Shown: positions 35,177-44,419 of the stretch, piece by piece
Position numbering within the stretch: the first letter of the stretch is position 1
Layout: each line of letters opens with the position of its first letter
Source of the DNA: Kiritimatiellia bacterium
GTDB lineage: Bacteria; Verrucomicrobiota; Kiritimatiellia; RFP12; UBA1067
Reading direction: 5' to 3'
Assembly: GCA_028686345.1 (NCBI GenBank)
Contig: JAQUCE010000033.1
Location: forward strand, 1 to 44,951
DNA: 44,951 nt
Notes under the pieces: generated by a model
What the model was told of the DNA's origin: nothing
Seen by the model: only the letters and a program-made list of their open reading frames with translations
Database searches by the model: none
Position numbers and translations under genes: made by a program

Positions 35177-36020
35177 GGGCACCTCCCCTGGCTGAGAGGA
35201 TGAAAACCGACTCCAACGCCGCCATATCAACTGCGGGCACAATCGTCGCCTCGCGCGAAAGCCCATTGGGTTCAAGGCGACTATCCAGCAGGTAGCCAAC
35301 CAGCAGTCCTTTAGGAAAGGTGTGCCCCAGACCGGAGCTGATAACACGGGTATGCGGAGCAGGATTGAAATCGCGCGCCAGATAGCGCAAACGCAGAGGG
35401 TCAACAACATACAGCAGGGTCAGCTCAGGATCGCCCCCGGGCCGCGCCCCGCCGCCGTAAAGAATCCCCCGCACCACCCCGGTCTCGGATGTGGGTGTCT
35501 CCAGCTCGCAGGCCACCCGGCTGTTGGGATCGGTGATCAGCAGAATTTCGCTGGTATGTGCCGAGACCTCGGCCACCCGTCCCACAATCCCCTCAGGCAC
35601 AACCGCTGGATCGCCTTTGCGAATCCCGTGGCTGGAGCCCTTGGCAACGCGGATGCTCTGCCACGCAGCGGATGTGCCGCCGCGTGAGAGCACAGGGGCT
35701 GCGACCCAGCTGCTCTTGACCGCGGGTTTGAAATCGAGCGCCTGCCTGAGACGCAGGATCTCCCGCTCGCGGGCATCAGCGTCGTTGACCGCAATACGCA
35801 GCAGCGCCACTTCACGTTCCAGTTTTAGATTTTGCGCGGCGTTATTGGCGCGCGACCAAAGAGATCGGAATCGAACCGAGACAGTTCGATCAAACCAAAG
35901 AGAGGCACTTTCGTACGGATACAGCAGTTCACGCGAGAAATTTCGCACGCCGACCTGCCAGAACATCACTGCTCCAACAGATACAATCAGTATCCAAATC
36001 CATAATTTCGATTGCTTCAC
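35166..36020 (-). CDS. mreC: Rod-shape determining protein MreC
   Basis: A 284-residue protein with one N-terminal membrane helix (about 8-26), a coiled coil (about 60-95, LKLEREVALLRIAVNDADARE) and the beta-rich periplasmic MreC domain (about 105-275, with GIVGRVAEVSAHTSEILLITDPNSRVAC). It links cytoplasmic MreB to the wall synthases. The start is GTG; GTG 36020 fits the G-run ribosome binding site (6-base spacing) better than GTG 36029. It lies 61 bases after mreB. Confidence 0.86.
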   Translation of the reverse strand: MKQSKLWIWILIVSVGAVMFWQVGVRNFSRELLYPYESASLWFDRTVSVRFRSLWSRANNAAQNLKLEREVALLRIAVNDADAREREILRLRQALDFKPAVKSSWVAAPVLSRGGTSAAWQSIRVAKGSSHGIRKGDPAVVPEGIVGRVAEVSAHTSEILLITDPNSRVACELETPTSETGVVRGILYGGGARPGGDPELTLLYVVDPLRLRYLARDFNPAPHTRVISSGLGHTFPKGLLVGYLLDSRLEPNGLSREATIVPAVDMAALESVFILSARGGAHAQ

Positions 36021-36081
36021 ACTGACCACCCCCCGTTTTACCGGAAGTATGGATCAGAGAGCAGCCCCGAGAAAACACAAC

Positions 36082-37137
<1,056 letters not shown>

Positions 37138-37155
37138 CTAAAATAATACTCAATG

Positions 37156-37181
37156 AAAAAAAACACTGGTTGCTTAGTGTT
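37156..37181 (-). terminator. Intrinsic terminator between small genes and mreB
   Basis: On the minus strand AACACT, an 8-base loop and AGTGTT form a perfect 6-bp stem followed by a run of T. It lies about 29 bases beyond the stop of the 37210-37617 gene and just upstream of mreB, so it separates the two transcription units. Confidence 0.6.
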
Positions 37182-37209
37182 GACAGTTTCTATGATTAAG
37201 TGCTTACGG

Positions 37210-37617
37210 TCAAGCCCAAAACGTGCCAACAGAGGTTATTTTAACAGATCTGGCCAATAAAAGTACGGTAAAAGCAATTTTTCTTGCAAAATCTTGGCCA
37301 GCATCGACGCTTGTTGTTGGCAGGTAGTTATTAAGACAGCTTTGTTTGCTTCTTTTCGGAAACCACAAAGTCTGAGTCTCGTAGTCCGGCATATCATCCG
37401 AAAACCTCTGCATGATTCGATCCGAGACATCCATCTGCCGCGCCTTAGTGACGGTTAAGTCAGCGAACACAGCGTCTGGTTCCTCTTCACATATATAGGC
37501 GCGCACCGACTCTCTGTCGTCTGTCAGGCTGTTGGCGGCTGAGCGCATGACCTTGATGTGCCGCTCCTCGGCCGGCGTGCTCAGCGAAACCATTGATGTA
37601 ACATTCATTGATGCCAT
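37210..37617 (-). CDS. Hypothetical protein, C-terminus possibly altered
   Basis: A 135-residue protein without recognised domain. The first ~88 residues are acidic and well-formed (EERHIKVMRSAANSLTDD, FADLTVTKARQMDVSDRIMQ, YETQTLWFPK). The remaining ~47 residues look unlike the first part and may arise from a lost stop or frameshift after WFPK. GAGGAG lies 8 bases before ATG 37617, an excellent ribosome binding site. A 41-residue gene lies just upstream on the same strand and a terminator just downstream, so the pair forms its own unit. Function unknown; cytoplasmic by composition. Confidence 0.55.
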   Translation of the reverse strand: MASMNVTSMVSLSTPAEERHIKVMRSAANSLTDDRESVRAYICEEEPDAVFADLTVTKARQMDVSDRIMQRFSDDMPDYETQTLWFPKRSKQSCLNNYLPTTSVDAGQDFARKIAFTVLLLARSVKITSVGTFWA

Positions 37618-37636
37618 TTTCAGTTCTCCTCTTTAA

Positions 37637-37762
37637 CTATAATCTACACGCTGGATTGCGGACACCGCCCGCATTCAGCCCCTCATTTTCCACAACATTG
37701 TTTGTACTTTTTTCCGCTAGTGGTTGCGCGTAGGCAACCATTGATTCTACAATCACTCCCAT
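37637..37762 (-). CDS. 41-residue hypothetical protein
   Basis: A short frame starting at ATG 37762 with GGGAGA about 7 bases upstream. The product begins MGVIVESMVAYAQPLAEKS and ends NPACRL. It stops 19 bases before the ATG of the next small gene, whose ribosome binding site lies in the gap. Its length suggests either a genuine small protein or a shortened form of a longer one. No function can be proposed. Confidence 0.4.
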   Translation of the reverse strand: MGVIVESMVAYAQPLAEKSTNNVVENEGLNAGGVRNPACRL

Positions 37763-38178
37763 ATCATCTTCTCCCTTCAAAACTATGAGGCCGTCCCCGA
37801 CTTAGTCGCTTAGGCGACTAGGAAAAACAATTAATTGTTCTTTCCGAAAAGTTGTCTATTTGTGAAATCGTCCACCAGCATCGTCGCCGCCATCGTAAAC
37901 CGGAGACGTGTCCGAGCTCAGTAGCTCCGGTTTCCAAACAGAGATGTCCGATTGGAAATCGGAGCTGCGTTGCTCCCGCGCCAAAGGCTCCATTATCACT
38001 TTTACGGCAACGTTTCAATAATCCGCTTGGAGCAGCCTAAAGGCTGGACAACAAACCTTGCATAGCAGCCGTTTGTTGTTCGCGCTTCCCTGTCACGGCG
38101 TAAAAACGAAGCTCGGAGCCGGAAGCGTGCTCTTTGTTCTCTGACTGGTTATTGAAAAATTACCTTCAATGCCGAATG
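37763..38178. repeat. Repeat-filled spacer upstream of the small-gene pair
   Basis: No gene. Positions 37862-37990 are a close copy of 325-450, including the GTAGCTCCGG element at 37921. Positions 37826-37858 (AATTAATTGTTC... to AAAGTTGTCT) resemble 24572-24603. Positions 38037-38088 match the element at 11338-11401. Confidence 0.55.
37921..37973. repeat. Palindromic GTAGCTCCGG interspersed repeat
   Basis: Second full copy, with flanks (from about 37862) also shared with the copy at 385-437, so the repeated unit is longer than the palindrome at these two sites. Confidence 0.7.
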
Positions 38179-38652
38179 TCACTCATCAGCCGCCTGTTTC
38201 AGGCTTTCACCTTCAGGAGATTGCCCTTTTGACCTTCTCCATTGAAACAGCTTCTCGTCCAGCGACAGTTTGCCGGGACCGATGAACAGAAGAGCGAAGA
38301 ACAGAATAGCGGCCTCCAGAGCGTGAGAATACACCATAAAGGGGTCGCCTTGCTTTAGATGCATTGTAGTAGCCACGGTCATTGTTCCGAGCAGGAGAAA
38401 GCATGCCGGACGCGTCAAGAGTCCCAGGATCAGCAGCAAACCACCGCCCGACTCAGAGATGGCAGCCATAAATCCCATGAAAGTCGGCGCAAAATTCACA
38501 CCCACAGCTGACAATGCGCCGCCGAGCTTGATCCATGTTTCCGGACCGCCCAGCAGCTTCGGAACACCGTGGCAGATGAACATCGTGCCAATGCCTATCC
38601 GGAGGATCAAAAGCCCTTGTTCCCGATACTTATCAAATCCATGAAAAATCAT
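38179..38652 (-). CDS. DoxX-family membrane protein
   Basis: A 157-residue protein with four membrane helices and the DoxX signature: LLILRIGIGTMFICHGVPKLLGG near the N-terminus, a middle GFMAAISESGGGLLLILGLLTRPACFLL segment, and HALEAAILFFALLFIGPGKLSLD at the end. DoxX relatives take part in quinone or redox chemistry at the membrane, but the exact role here is unknown. AAGGA lies 8 bases before ATG 38652. It follows the lipoprotein gene after 43 bases, probably in one transcript. Confidence 0.82.
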   Translation of the reverse strand: MIFHGFDKYREQGLLILRIGIGTMFICHGVPKLLGGPETWIKLGGALSAVGVNFAPTFMGFMAAISESGGGLLLILGLLTRPACFLLLGTMTVATTMHLKQGDPFMVYSHALEAAILFFALLFIGPGKLSLDEKLFQWRRSKGQSPEGESLKQAADE

Positions 38653-38695
38653 ATTTATTTCCTTGTTTTTCCCTGTTAATCCCGGAAGCACTTAA

Positions 38696-39133
38696 TCAGG
38701 GCACACGGGTGAACTCAACCTCATACTCAACCCCTTGAACCGCCTGAAAGTAGATTCCCCGCAGCCGGTCGCTCGGCTGGTCGTAGATCAGGGTGTAGCT
38801 TGAGCCCGGGTAGTTTTTGTCCTGCATTTTGACAAAAACCTTCAGAAAGCTGTTCTCCCGGTAAATCTTCGCCTCGCCCACATGGATCGGGCCGGGGTTG
38901 AAGTAGGCGGCGGTCATCTGGTTATCAGGCAGCAGCTCGCGCAGCTCGATCACATAATCGCTATCAGAGCGCCGCCACTTGCCTTGCAGTGCTTTAAACT
39001 CAGCGTTCAGCTGTGAGTTGAGCCCTGGCTGTTGCTCAACACGTGCGTCTGGCACCTCTTGCTTGCATGCGGATGTGGTCAGGATCAGCGCCGCAGCCGC
39101 AGCGATCAGAGCCATTGGTTTAATATTTTGCAT
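38696..39133 (-). CDS. Small lipoprotein
   Basis: A 145-residue exported protein with a lipobox LTTSAC (Cys 23). The mature part, about 120 residues, resembles the beta-sandwich of small lipocalin-like proteins (LQGKWRRSDSDYVIELREL, then AKIYRENSFLKVFVKMQDKNYPGSSYTLIYD). ATG 39133 has a purine-rich AGAGAGAC box upstream; the longer frame has no signal peptide at its start. Function unknown. It lies between the beta-helix gene and doxX. Confidence 0.7.
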   Translation of the reverse strand: MQNIKPMALIAAAAALILTTSACKQEVPDARVEQQPGLNSQLNAEFKALQGKWRRSDSDYVIELRELLPDNQMTAAYFNPGPIHVGEAKIYRENSFLKVFVKMQDKNYPGSSYTLIYDQPSDRLRGIYFQAVQGVEYEVEFTRVP

Positions 39134-39200
39134 TCTTGTCTCTCTTTGTTTGTCGTTTATCTTTTCCACGAACTTTTTCGGCCAGAGTTGCGCTAGGCTA

Positions 39201-39291
39201 CGCACGCCGGCGCGTTCAAGGCCCGCGCCCTACAGCTTCGGTTCGCAGTGCACCACACCTTCGCACGCCGGCGCGTTCAAGGCCCGCGCCT
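39201..39291. repeat. Two direct copies of a GC-rich unit
   Basis: The unit CGCACGCCGGCGCGTTCAAG followed by GCCCGCGCC appears at about 39201-39229 and 39261-39289, between the lipoprotein gene and the beta-helix gene. It looks like a degenerate intergenic repeat. No terminator is evident. Confidence 0.65.
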
Positions 39292-39311
39292 GCAGCCCAA
39301 AACCCAGACGT

Positions 39312-40517
39312 CTAGCTATCCTCCAGCACCGCCATAACCGTTTGCACGTAGGAGTCAAGCCAGGCTGTGAGCTCCGCGGCCGGCTCTGGAGCAAGTCCCT
39401 GAACAGCCTCGATGTAACTCTTTGTGTTGTCGTCTCTGAGAGTCGCCACAATGGCCTGCACATTCTCAGGGATGGCGAGATTCTCCTCAGAGTCAGTCAG
39501 CTCCTCAAGCCTGCCATGTCTGCTCTCCCAGCGTTTTAAAAACTCACGGTGTTCATCGCGGAAGGGGTTTCCGCAGGGCAGCGCGAGTGATTTTTCAACA
39601 TTCAGCGCCAGTCTATTCATCTGCTTCAGCCGCTCAGTGAACATCTCCCGCAATCTTTGCCGCGCTCCATTGAAGCACTGCTGTTGCCAAGGGTCATCCA
39701 CCATAAAGCAGCTCCGCACCACTCGGTACCACTGATCCAGCGCCACCAAGTTGCCGATGTAGCGCAGGTTGCTGCTGACCACACGGCCAATACCTTTATA
39801 TCGTTCAGCATCAAATGGCAGCGACACATTGTAATTGACGCTCTTGCGCAGCACAATCTGGTTGGGCTTGCAGTGGTCGCCGCGCCAGATCTGTCCAGCC
39901 GGGATCACTGTCCCAAAAGCGAGAGAGCTCGGGCCAACCATGCCTCCCTGGCCGCCTAGAAATATTGATTGCTGATTGAGCATCACTCCGCGCGGGATAT
40001 CGCCGATCATCGAGGGTGTGGCCTTATCCTGATAGGGAGTGAAGTTAAAATGAACGTAAGAGGAGCCAATCTCAGTGTGGTTCTTGCGGCTGATGCCCCC
40101 GGCCGCCAAACAGTCACAGAGAGTGATCTGACTGCCTGCCGTAACCCAGGGCAGGAAGAGGGTCTGCTTGGTGCCCACACAGTGTGCGATCGAGGAGCCC
40201 TCTTCAAAGAGACAGCCAGGGCGCACATGCGAACTATTGCCTGCCCTGAAGTCATTCAGAAAGGTGGATTTTTCAAAGTAACCACCTGCCAGGCGAACCC
40301 TTTCGCCCAACTGACAGTTGTCCAGTGTCACCGGTGCCTCCGCTCCGATCACGCACCCCGGGCCAACGGAGATTTGCTCTCCGCGTAAACGGCAACCAGG
40401 GTAGATCTCGGTTCCAGGCGCAAAGCTCTCCGGCCTGACATCCGGATCAAATGTGATTGTCTCAGGTGAGATCAATCTCACACCTTTGTTAGCCAGCACG
40501 TCTTTGATCTGCATCAT
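39312..40517 (-). CDS. Left-handed beta-helix protein, GlmU-like acyltransferase fold
   Basis: A 401-residue protein with hexapeptide repeats of a left-handed beta-helix over about residues 35-225 (for example PGTEIYPGCRLRGEQISVGPGCVIG), the conserved block SRKNHTEIGSSYVHFNFTPYQDKAT and a helical C-terminal region. Similar proteins are often named UDP-N-acetylglucosamine pyrophosphorylase, but the N-terminal nucleotidyltransferase domain of GlmU is absent, so that name is doubtful. ATG 40517 overlaps the glmM stop (ATGA), so translation is coupled. GlmM makes glucosamine-1-phosphate, hence a role in the next acetylation step is plausible but unproven. Confidence 0.75.
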   Translation of the reverse strand: MMQIKDVLANKGVRLISPETITFDPDVRPESFAPGTEIYPGCRLRGEQISVGPGCVIGAEAPVTLDNCQLGERVRLAGGYFEKSTFLNDFRAGNSSHVRPGCLFEEGSSIAHCVGTKQTLFLPWVTAGSQITLCDCLAAGGISRKNHTEIGSSYVHFNFTPYQDKATPSMIGDIPRGVMLNQQSIFLGGQGGMVGPSSLAFGTVIPAGQIWRGDHCKPNQIVLRKSVNYNVSLPFDAERYKGIGRVVSSNLRYIGNLVALDQWYRVVRSCFMVDDPWQQQCFNGARQRLREMFTERLKQMNRLALNVEKSLALPCGNPFRDEHREFLKRWESRHGRLEELTDSEENLAIPENVQAIVATLRDDNTKSYIEAVQGLAPEPAAELTAWLDSYVQTVMAVLEDS

Positions 40518-41866
40518 AACTCCCACCCTTCTTTTACTGCATTAGAAAGCTTTTCAATCCACCTATCAACCAGCTGTAATTCTTTGGCTTCAACCATCAG
40601 TCGAATCTTCGGTTCGGTTCCCGAATAACGCACAATCACGCGTCCACGATCTTTGAGATCCGCCTCACAGCGGTCTATGGCATCGCGCAATACAGGCACA
40701 TCGTCGAAGTCTCTCTTGCCCTCGACGGTAAAACTGACCAATTTCTGGGGATATTGCGGCATGCAGTTGGTCAGCTCGGAGAGTGTCTTGCCCGCGGTTT
40801 TCATCAGGCGCAAAACCTGCAGGGCACTGATAATGCCATCACCGGTGGTGGCGTATTTATGGAAGATCAGGTGCCCGGACTGTTCACCACCCAGAGCGTG
40901 TCCGCTCTTGCGCATGCTGTCAATCACATAGCGGTCGCCCACATCGGTGACCTCCACATCAATGTTGTGTTCCCGCATGGCTTCATGCAGCCCGAGGTTG
41001 CTCATGCTGGTCACCACCAGCGTGTTATTGGTCAGTTTGTTAGCTTGCTTAAAGGCAATGGCGCAGGCGGCCAGAATATGGTCCCCATCCACAATGGCGC
41101 CGTTTTCATCGGCAAAAATCACGCGGTCAGCATCGCCGTCCAGCGCAATTCCAATGTCGGCTTTGGTGTCTTTGACCATCTGGGCCACCACCTCCGGGTG
41201 CGTGGCGCCGCAGTTGGTGTTAATGTTCAGTCCATCGGGCGCGATGCCGATCTTGACCACCGAGGCCCCCAGCTCCCGGAAGATCCAGGGAGCCAGATTA
41301 TAGGCCGCTCCATTAGCGCAATCCAGAACGATCTTATACGCACTCAACTTGGTGCTGCTGATGGTGCTCTTGGCAAATTCGATATAGCGACCGCGCGCAT
41401 CGTTCAGACGATAGGCGCGCCCAAGCTGGTCGCTGCGGACATGATCGGTCCTCAACTCACCCTCCAGAATGAGGCGGGTCAGCTCCTCCTCCTCCGCGTT
41501 TTCCAGCTTGTAACCTTGCGGGTTGAAGAGCTTGATGCCGTTGTCATCAAAGGGGTTGTGCGAAGCGGTCAGCATCACGCCCACATCCGCTGCGAGCGAT
41601 CGGATCAAATGCGCCACCGCCGGGGTTGGTACAGGGCCCACCAGAAAGACATCCACGCCAGCGGAAACAAGGCCGCTGGTCAGAGCGGTCTCCAGCATAT
41701 ACCCTGAGAGACGGGTGTCCTTGCCAATCACCGCGCGCGCGCTGCCATACCCGCGGGCATTCAATTGGGCTCCGAGCGCTTTGCCCAATTTCAGTGCAAG
41801 CTCCGCATTAACCGGATATACGTTGGCTTGGCCTCTGATGCCGTCTGTGCCAAAAAGTTTTGTCAT
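40514..41866 (-). CDS. glmM: Phosphoglucosamine mutase GlmM
   Basis: A 450-residue enzyme converting glucosamine-6-phosphate to glucosamine-1-phosphate for UDP-GlcNAc synthesis. The phosphoserine loop ASHNPFDDNG places the active serine at 102. The metal-binding DGDADR is near 245, the sugar-binding GGEQSGH near 325 and the phosphate-binding RYSGTEPKIR near the end. AAGGA lies 8 bases before ATG 41866. Length and motifs are complete. The beta-helix gene is translationally coupled downstream. Confidence 0.94.
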   Translation of the reverse strand: MTKLFGTDGIRGQANVYPVNAELALKLGKALGAQLNARGYGSARAVIGKDTRLSGYMLETALTSGLVSAGVDVFLVGPVPTPAVAHLIRSLAADVGVMLTASHNPFDDNGIKLFNPQGYKLENAEEEELTRLILEGELRTDHVRSDQLGRAYRLNDARGRYIEFAKSTISSTKLSAYKIVLDCANGAAYNLAPWIFRELGASVVKIGIAPDGLNINTNCGATHPEVVAQMVKDTKADIGIALDGDADRVIFADENGAIVDGDHILAACAIAFKQANKLTNNTLVVTSMSNLGLHEAMREHNIDVEVTDVGDRYVIDSMRKSGHALGGEQSGHLIFHKYATTGDGIISALQVLRLMKTAGKTLSELTNCMPQYPQKLVSFTVEGKRDFDDVPVLRDAIDRCEADLKDRGRVIVRYSGTEPKIRLMVEAKELQLVDRWIEKLSNAVKEGWEL

Positions 41867-41996
41867 CAATTCATCCTTTACTTTATTACCACGGATCACA
41901 ATATGGTTTCCGCATTATTCCGCTCTGATTGAAGGTGCTCTACGCTATTTAAAAAAGTCGAATAACACCATGTTCGTGTTTACCTCTCTTTTGCCC

Positions 41997-42025
41997 TTGA
42001 TAACAAACCTAAACAAGAGCATAAT
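41997..42025 (+). promoter_or_regulatory. Candidate promoter for ackA-pta
   Basis: TTGATA at 41997-42002 and CATAAT at 42020-42025 are separated by 17 bases. They lie in the A/T-rich divergent region between glmM and ackA, about 130 bases before the ackA start. This would give a leader of about 120 bases; I saw no clear riboswitch in it. Confidence 0.4.
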
Positions 42026-42153
42026 ATCAAATGTTTTTTTGCAAAATCTGCAATAACTACATTAAACTCAATTAACCTTATCTTAACATGTTGTTTGATT
42101 GCTGCAAACAGATAAATTTGTTTCCAAAACAAACAGGCAAGAGAAAGCTTATT

Positions 42154-43380
42154 ATGCCCCAAAAAAAATACGACAAGATTTTAATTATCAACTCCGGAAG
42201 TTCATCGCTTAAATTCATGCTGTTCAGTATGCGTGATGAAACCATGCTGGCCAAAGGCATGGTTGAACGTATCGGGAGCAAAGCCAACCTGGTTTACACA
42301 CGTAATAATGAAAGCAAAACCGATCAGCTGGTCACAGCCGAAAACCACGGCAAAGCGCTTGCGGTGGTCTGTAAAATGCTGAGCGACAAAGAGCGCGGCG
42401 TAGTGCAGTCACTGTCCGAAGTCCAAGCTATCGGCCACCGCGTGGTGCATGGCGGTGAGGAGTTCAAAAGCTCGGTTTTAATCACCGAGGATGTCAAAGA
42501 CAGCATCAAAACCTGCTCTGATCTGGCCCCTCTGCATAATCCAGCCAATCTGGATGGCATTATTGCCTGCGAGACCGTTTTCCCGGGCACACCGAATGTA
42601 GGTGTTTTCGACACCGCCTTCCACCAGAGCATGCCCAAACACGCCTATATGTACGCTATCCCCATGCAGTACTATGAAAATTATGGGGTCCGTAAGTATG
42701 GCTTTCACGGCACATCCCATAAATTTGTGGCGCACGCCGCAGCCGCCTATCTTCAAAAACCACTCCAAGAGCTCAATCTGATCACATGTCATATGGGCAA
42801 CGGTGCCTCAATTGCCGCCATTCAAAAGGGAGTGGTTCTGGATACCACCATGGGCCTCACACCCCTGCCTGGACTGATCATGGGAACCCGCTGCGGAGAT
42901 ATTGACCCTGCGTTGATCTTTTTTCTGGCGCGCAAAGGCCACAGCATCGATGAAATTGACGAGGCTTTGAATTCACAGAGCGGCCTGAAGGCGATTAATG
43001 GCCTTAACCACAACGGAGATATGCGCGATACCGTGCATGCCGCCGAGCAGGGCAAAGCCGCCGCCATCAACGCCATCAACATGTTCGGCCACCGCGCCGC
43101 ACTCTATATCGGCGGCTACTACACTCTCCTGGGCGGGGCGGACGCGATTATCTTCACCGGCGGCATAGGCGAAAACAGCGCGGCCGGACGCCAGTCAATT
43201 ATCTCACGTCTCGCTGCCATTGGATGTAATCTGGACGAGCAGAGAAACCAGGCGTGTTTCGGGGTTGAGGCGGTTATCTCCTCTGAGGACTCGAAGACCC
43301 CGGCAATTGTCATCCCCACCAATGAGGAGCTGATGATCGCCCGCGAAACATACTCTCTTTTGGTGAACAGCGCACTTTAA
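42154..43380 (+). CDS. ackA: Acetate kinase
   Basis: A 408-residue enzyme making ATP and acetate from acetyl phosphate and ADP. The N-terminal phosphate motif INSGSSSLK, the HRVVHGG and KYGFHGTSHKFV motifs, the catalytic MGLTPLPGLIMGTRCGDIDP region and GGIGENSA near the C-terminus are all present. GAGAAAG precedes ATG 42154; the upstream open frame lacks family sequence. pta follows after 25 bases, and together they form the acetate-producing energy pathway expected in a fermenter. Confidence 0.94.
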   Translation: MPQKKYDKILIINSGSSSLKFMLFSMRDETMLAKGMVERIGSKANLVYTRNNESKTDQLVTAENHGKALAVVCKMLSDKERGVVQSLSEVQAIGHRVVHGGEEFKSSVLITEDVKDSIKTCSDLAPLHNPANLDGIIACETVFPGTPNVGVFDTAFHQSMPKHAYMYAIPMQYYENYGVRKYGFHGTSHKFVAHAAAAYLQKPLQELNLITCHMGNGASIAAIQKGVVLDTTMGLTPLPGLIMGTRCGDIDPALIFFLARKGHSIDEIDEALNSQSGLKAINGLNHNGDMRDTVHAAEQGKAAAINAINMFGHRAALYIGGYYTLLGGADAIIFTGGIGENSAAGRQSIISRLAAIGCNLDEQRNQACFGVEAVISSEDSKTPAIVIPTNEELMIARETYSLLVNSAL

Positions 43381-43405
43381 AACAACAAACAAGGATTTTT
43401 AATCA

Positions 43406-44419
43406 ATGAGTATTCTGGATATTATGATTCCCAAGGCGCAGGCTCAAAGCCGCAGTATTGTGCTGCCTGAGGGCCAGGACCCGCGCGTAATCGCAGCAGC
43501 GGTCAAGGCCGCCCAAAACAATGTCGCCAAACCTCTGGTGCTGGGAACACCCGCTGAGATCGCTACCGCGGAAGCCGCAGCCGGTGTCACGCTGGCCTCT
43601 GCCAACATAACCTCGATCGACCCCGCAACCTCTGAACTGCTGCCCCGGCTGGCAGCCGCATTTTATGAAAGGCGCAAGGCCAAAGGGCTCTCACAGGAGC
43701 AGGCGCTCAACACCCTCAAACAGGAACGCCTCTACTTCGGCGCCATGCTGGTAAGCCAGGATCTGGCCCGGGGAATGGTGGCTGGCTCAATCGCCTCTAC
43801 CGGCGATATGCTGCGGAGCGCGTTTCACTGCGTCGGAACTGTGCCGGGGATTAAACTGGCATCCTCTTTTTTCCTGATGGAGCTGAAGCAGCCCACAGAG
43901 TCCGGTGACACCACACTGCTGTTCTCCGATTGCGCTGTCAACCCCTGCCCGACTGCCGAGCAATTGGTCGATATCGCCCAAGCCACCGCGGATTCATACC
44001 GTAAACTGATTGGCCAAACCCCGCGGGTCGCGTTCCTGAGCTTCTCCACCAAAGGCAGCGCCAAGCATGAACTGGTTGATAAGGTCAGCGCGGCAGCAGC
44101 CATGACAAAGCATCGTTTCAGCGAAATGCACATTGATGCGATTGTGGATGGCGAGCTTCAGGCTGATACCGCGCTGGTGCCCTCGGTGAGCGCCTCAAAA
44201 AATAAAAACGGCACTATTCAAGGTGATGCCAATGTTCTGATCTTCCCCGACCTGCAAGCAGCCAATATCAGCTACAAGCTGGTGCAGCGACTGGCCGGCG
44301 CCACAGCCCTGGGCCCTTTTCTGCAAGGACTTGCCAAGCCGGTGAATGATCTCTCGCGCGGCTGCACTGTGGACGACATCTTTGGAGCGATTGTTATCAC
44401 CGCGCTGCAGAGCTCGTAG
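43406..44419 (+). CDS. pta: Phosphate acetyltransferase
   Basis: A 337-residue short-type phosphotransacetylase converting acetyl-CoA and phosphate to acetyl phosphate. Typical segments are SIVLPEGQDPRVIAAA at the start, GMVAGSIASTGDMLRSAFHCVG in the middle, FSTKGSAKHELVDKV, and DANVLIFPDLQAANISYKLVQRL towards the end. The DRTGG-type regulatory extension of long Pta is absent. It is in an operon with ackA. AAGGA lies upstream of ATG 43406. Confidence 0.93.
   Translation: MSILDIMIPKAQAQSRSIVLPEGQDPRVIAAAVKAAQNNVAKPLVLGTPAEIATAEAAAGVTLASANITSIDPATSELLPRLAAAFYERRKAKGLSQEQALNTLKQERLYFGAMLVSQDLARGMVAGSIASTGDMLRSAFHCVGTVPGIKLASSFFLMELKQPTESGDTTLLFSDCAVNPCPTAEQLVDIAQATADSYRKLIGQTPRVAFLSFSTKGSAKHELVDKVSAAAAMTKHRFSEMHIDAIVDGELQADTALVPSVSASKNKNGTIQGDANVLIFPDLQAANISYKLVQRLAGATALGPFLQGLAKPVNDLSRGCTVDDIFGAIVITALQSS

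Noticed and set aside
40754..41707. 317-codon open frame on the plus strand
   Set aside because: Antisense shadow of glmM, which has all family motifs.
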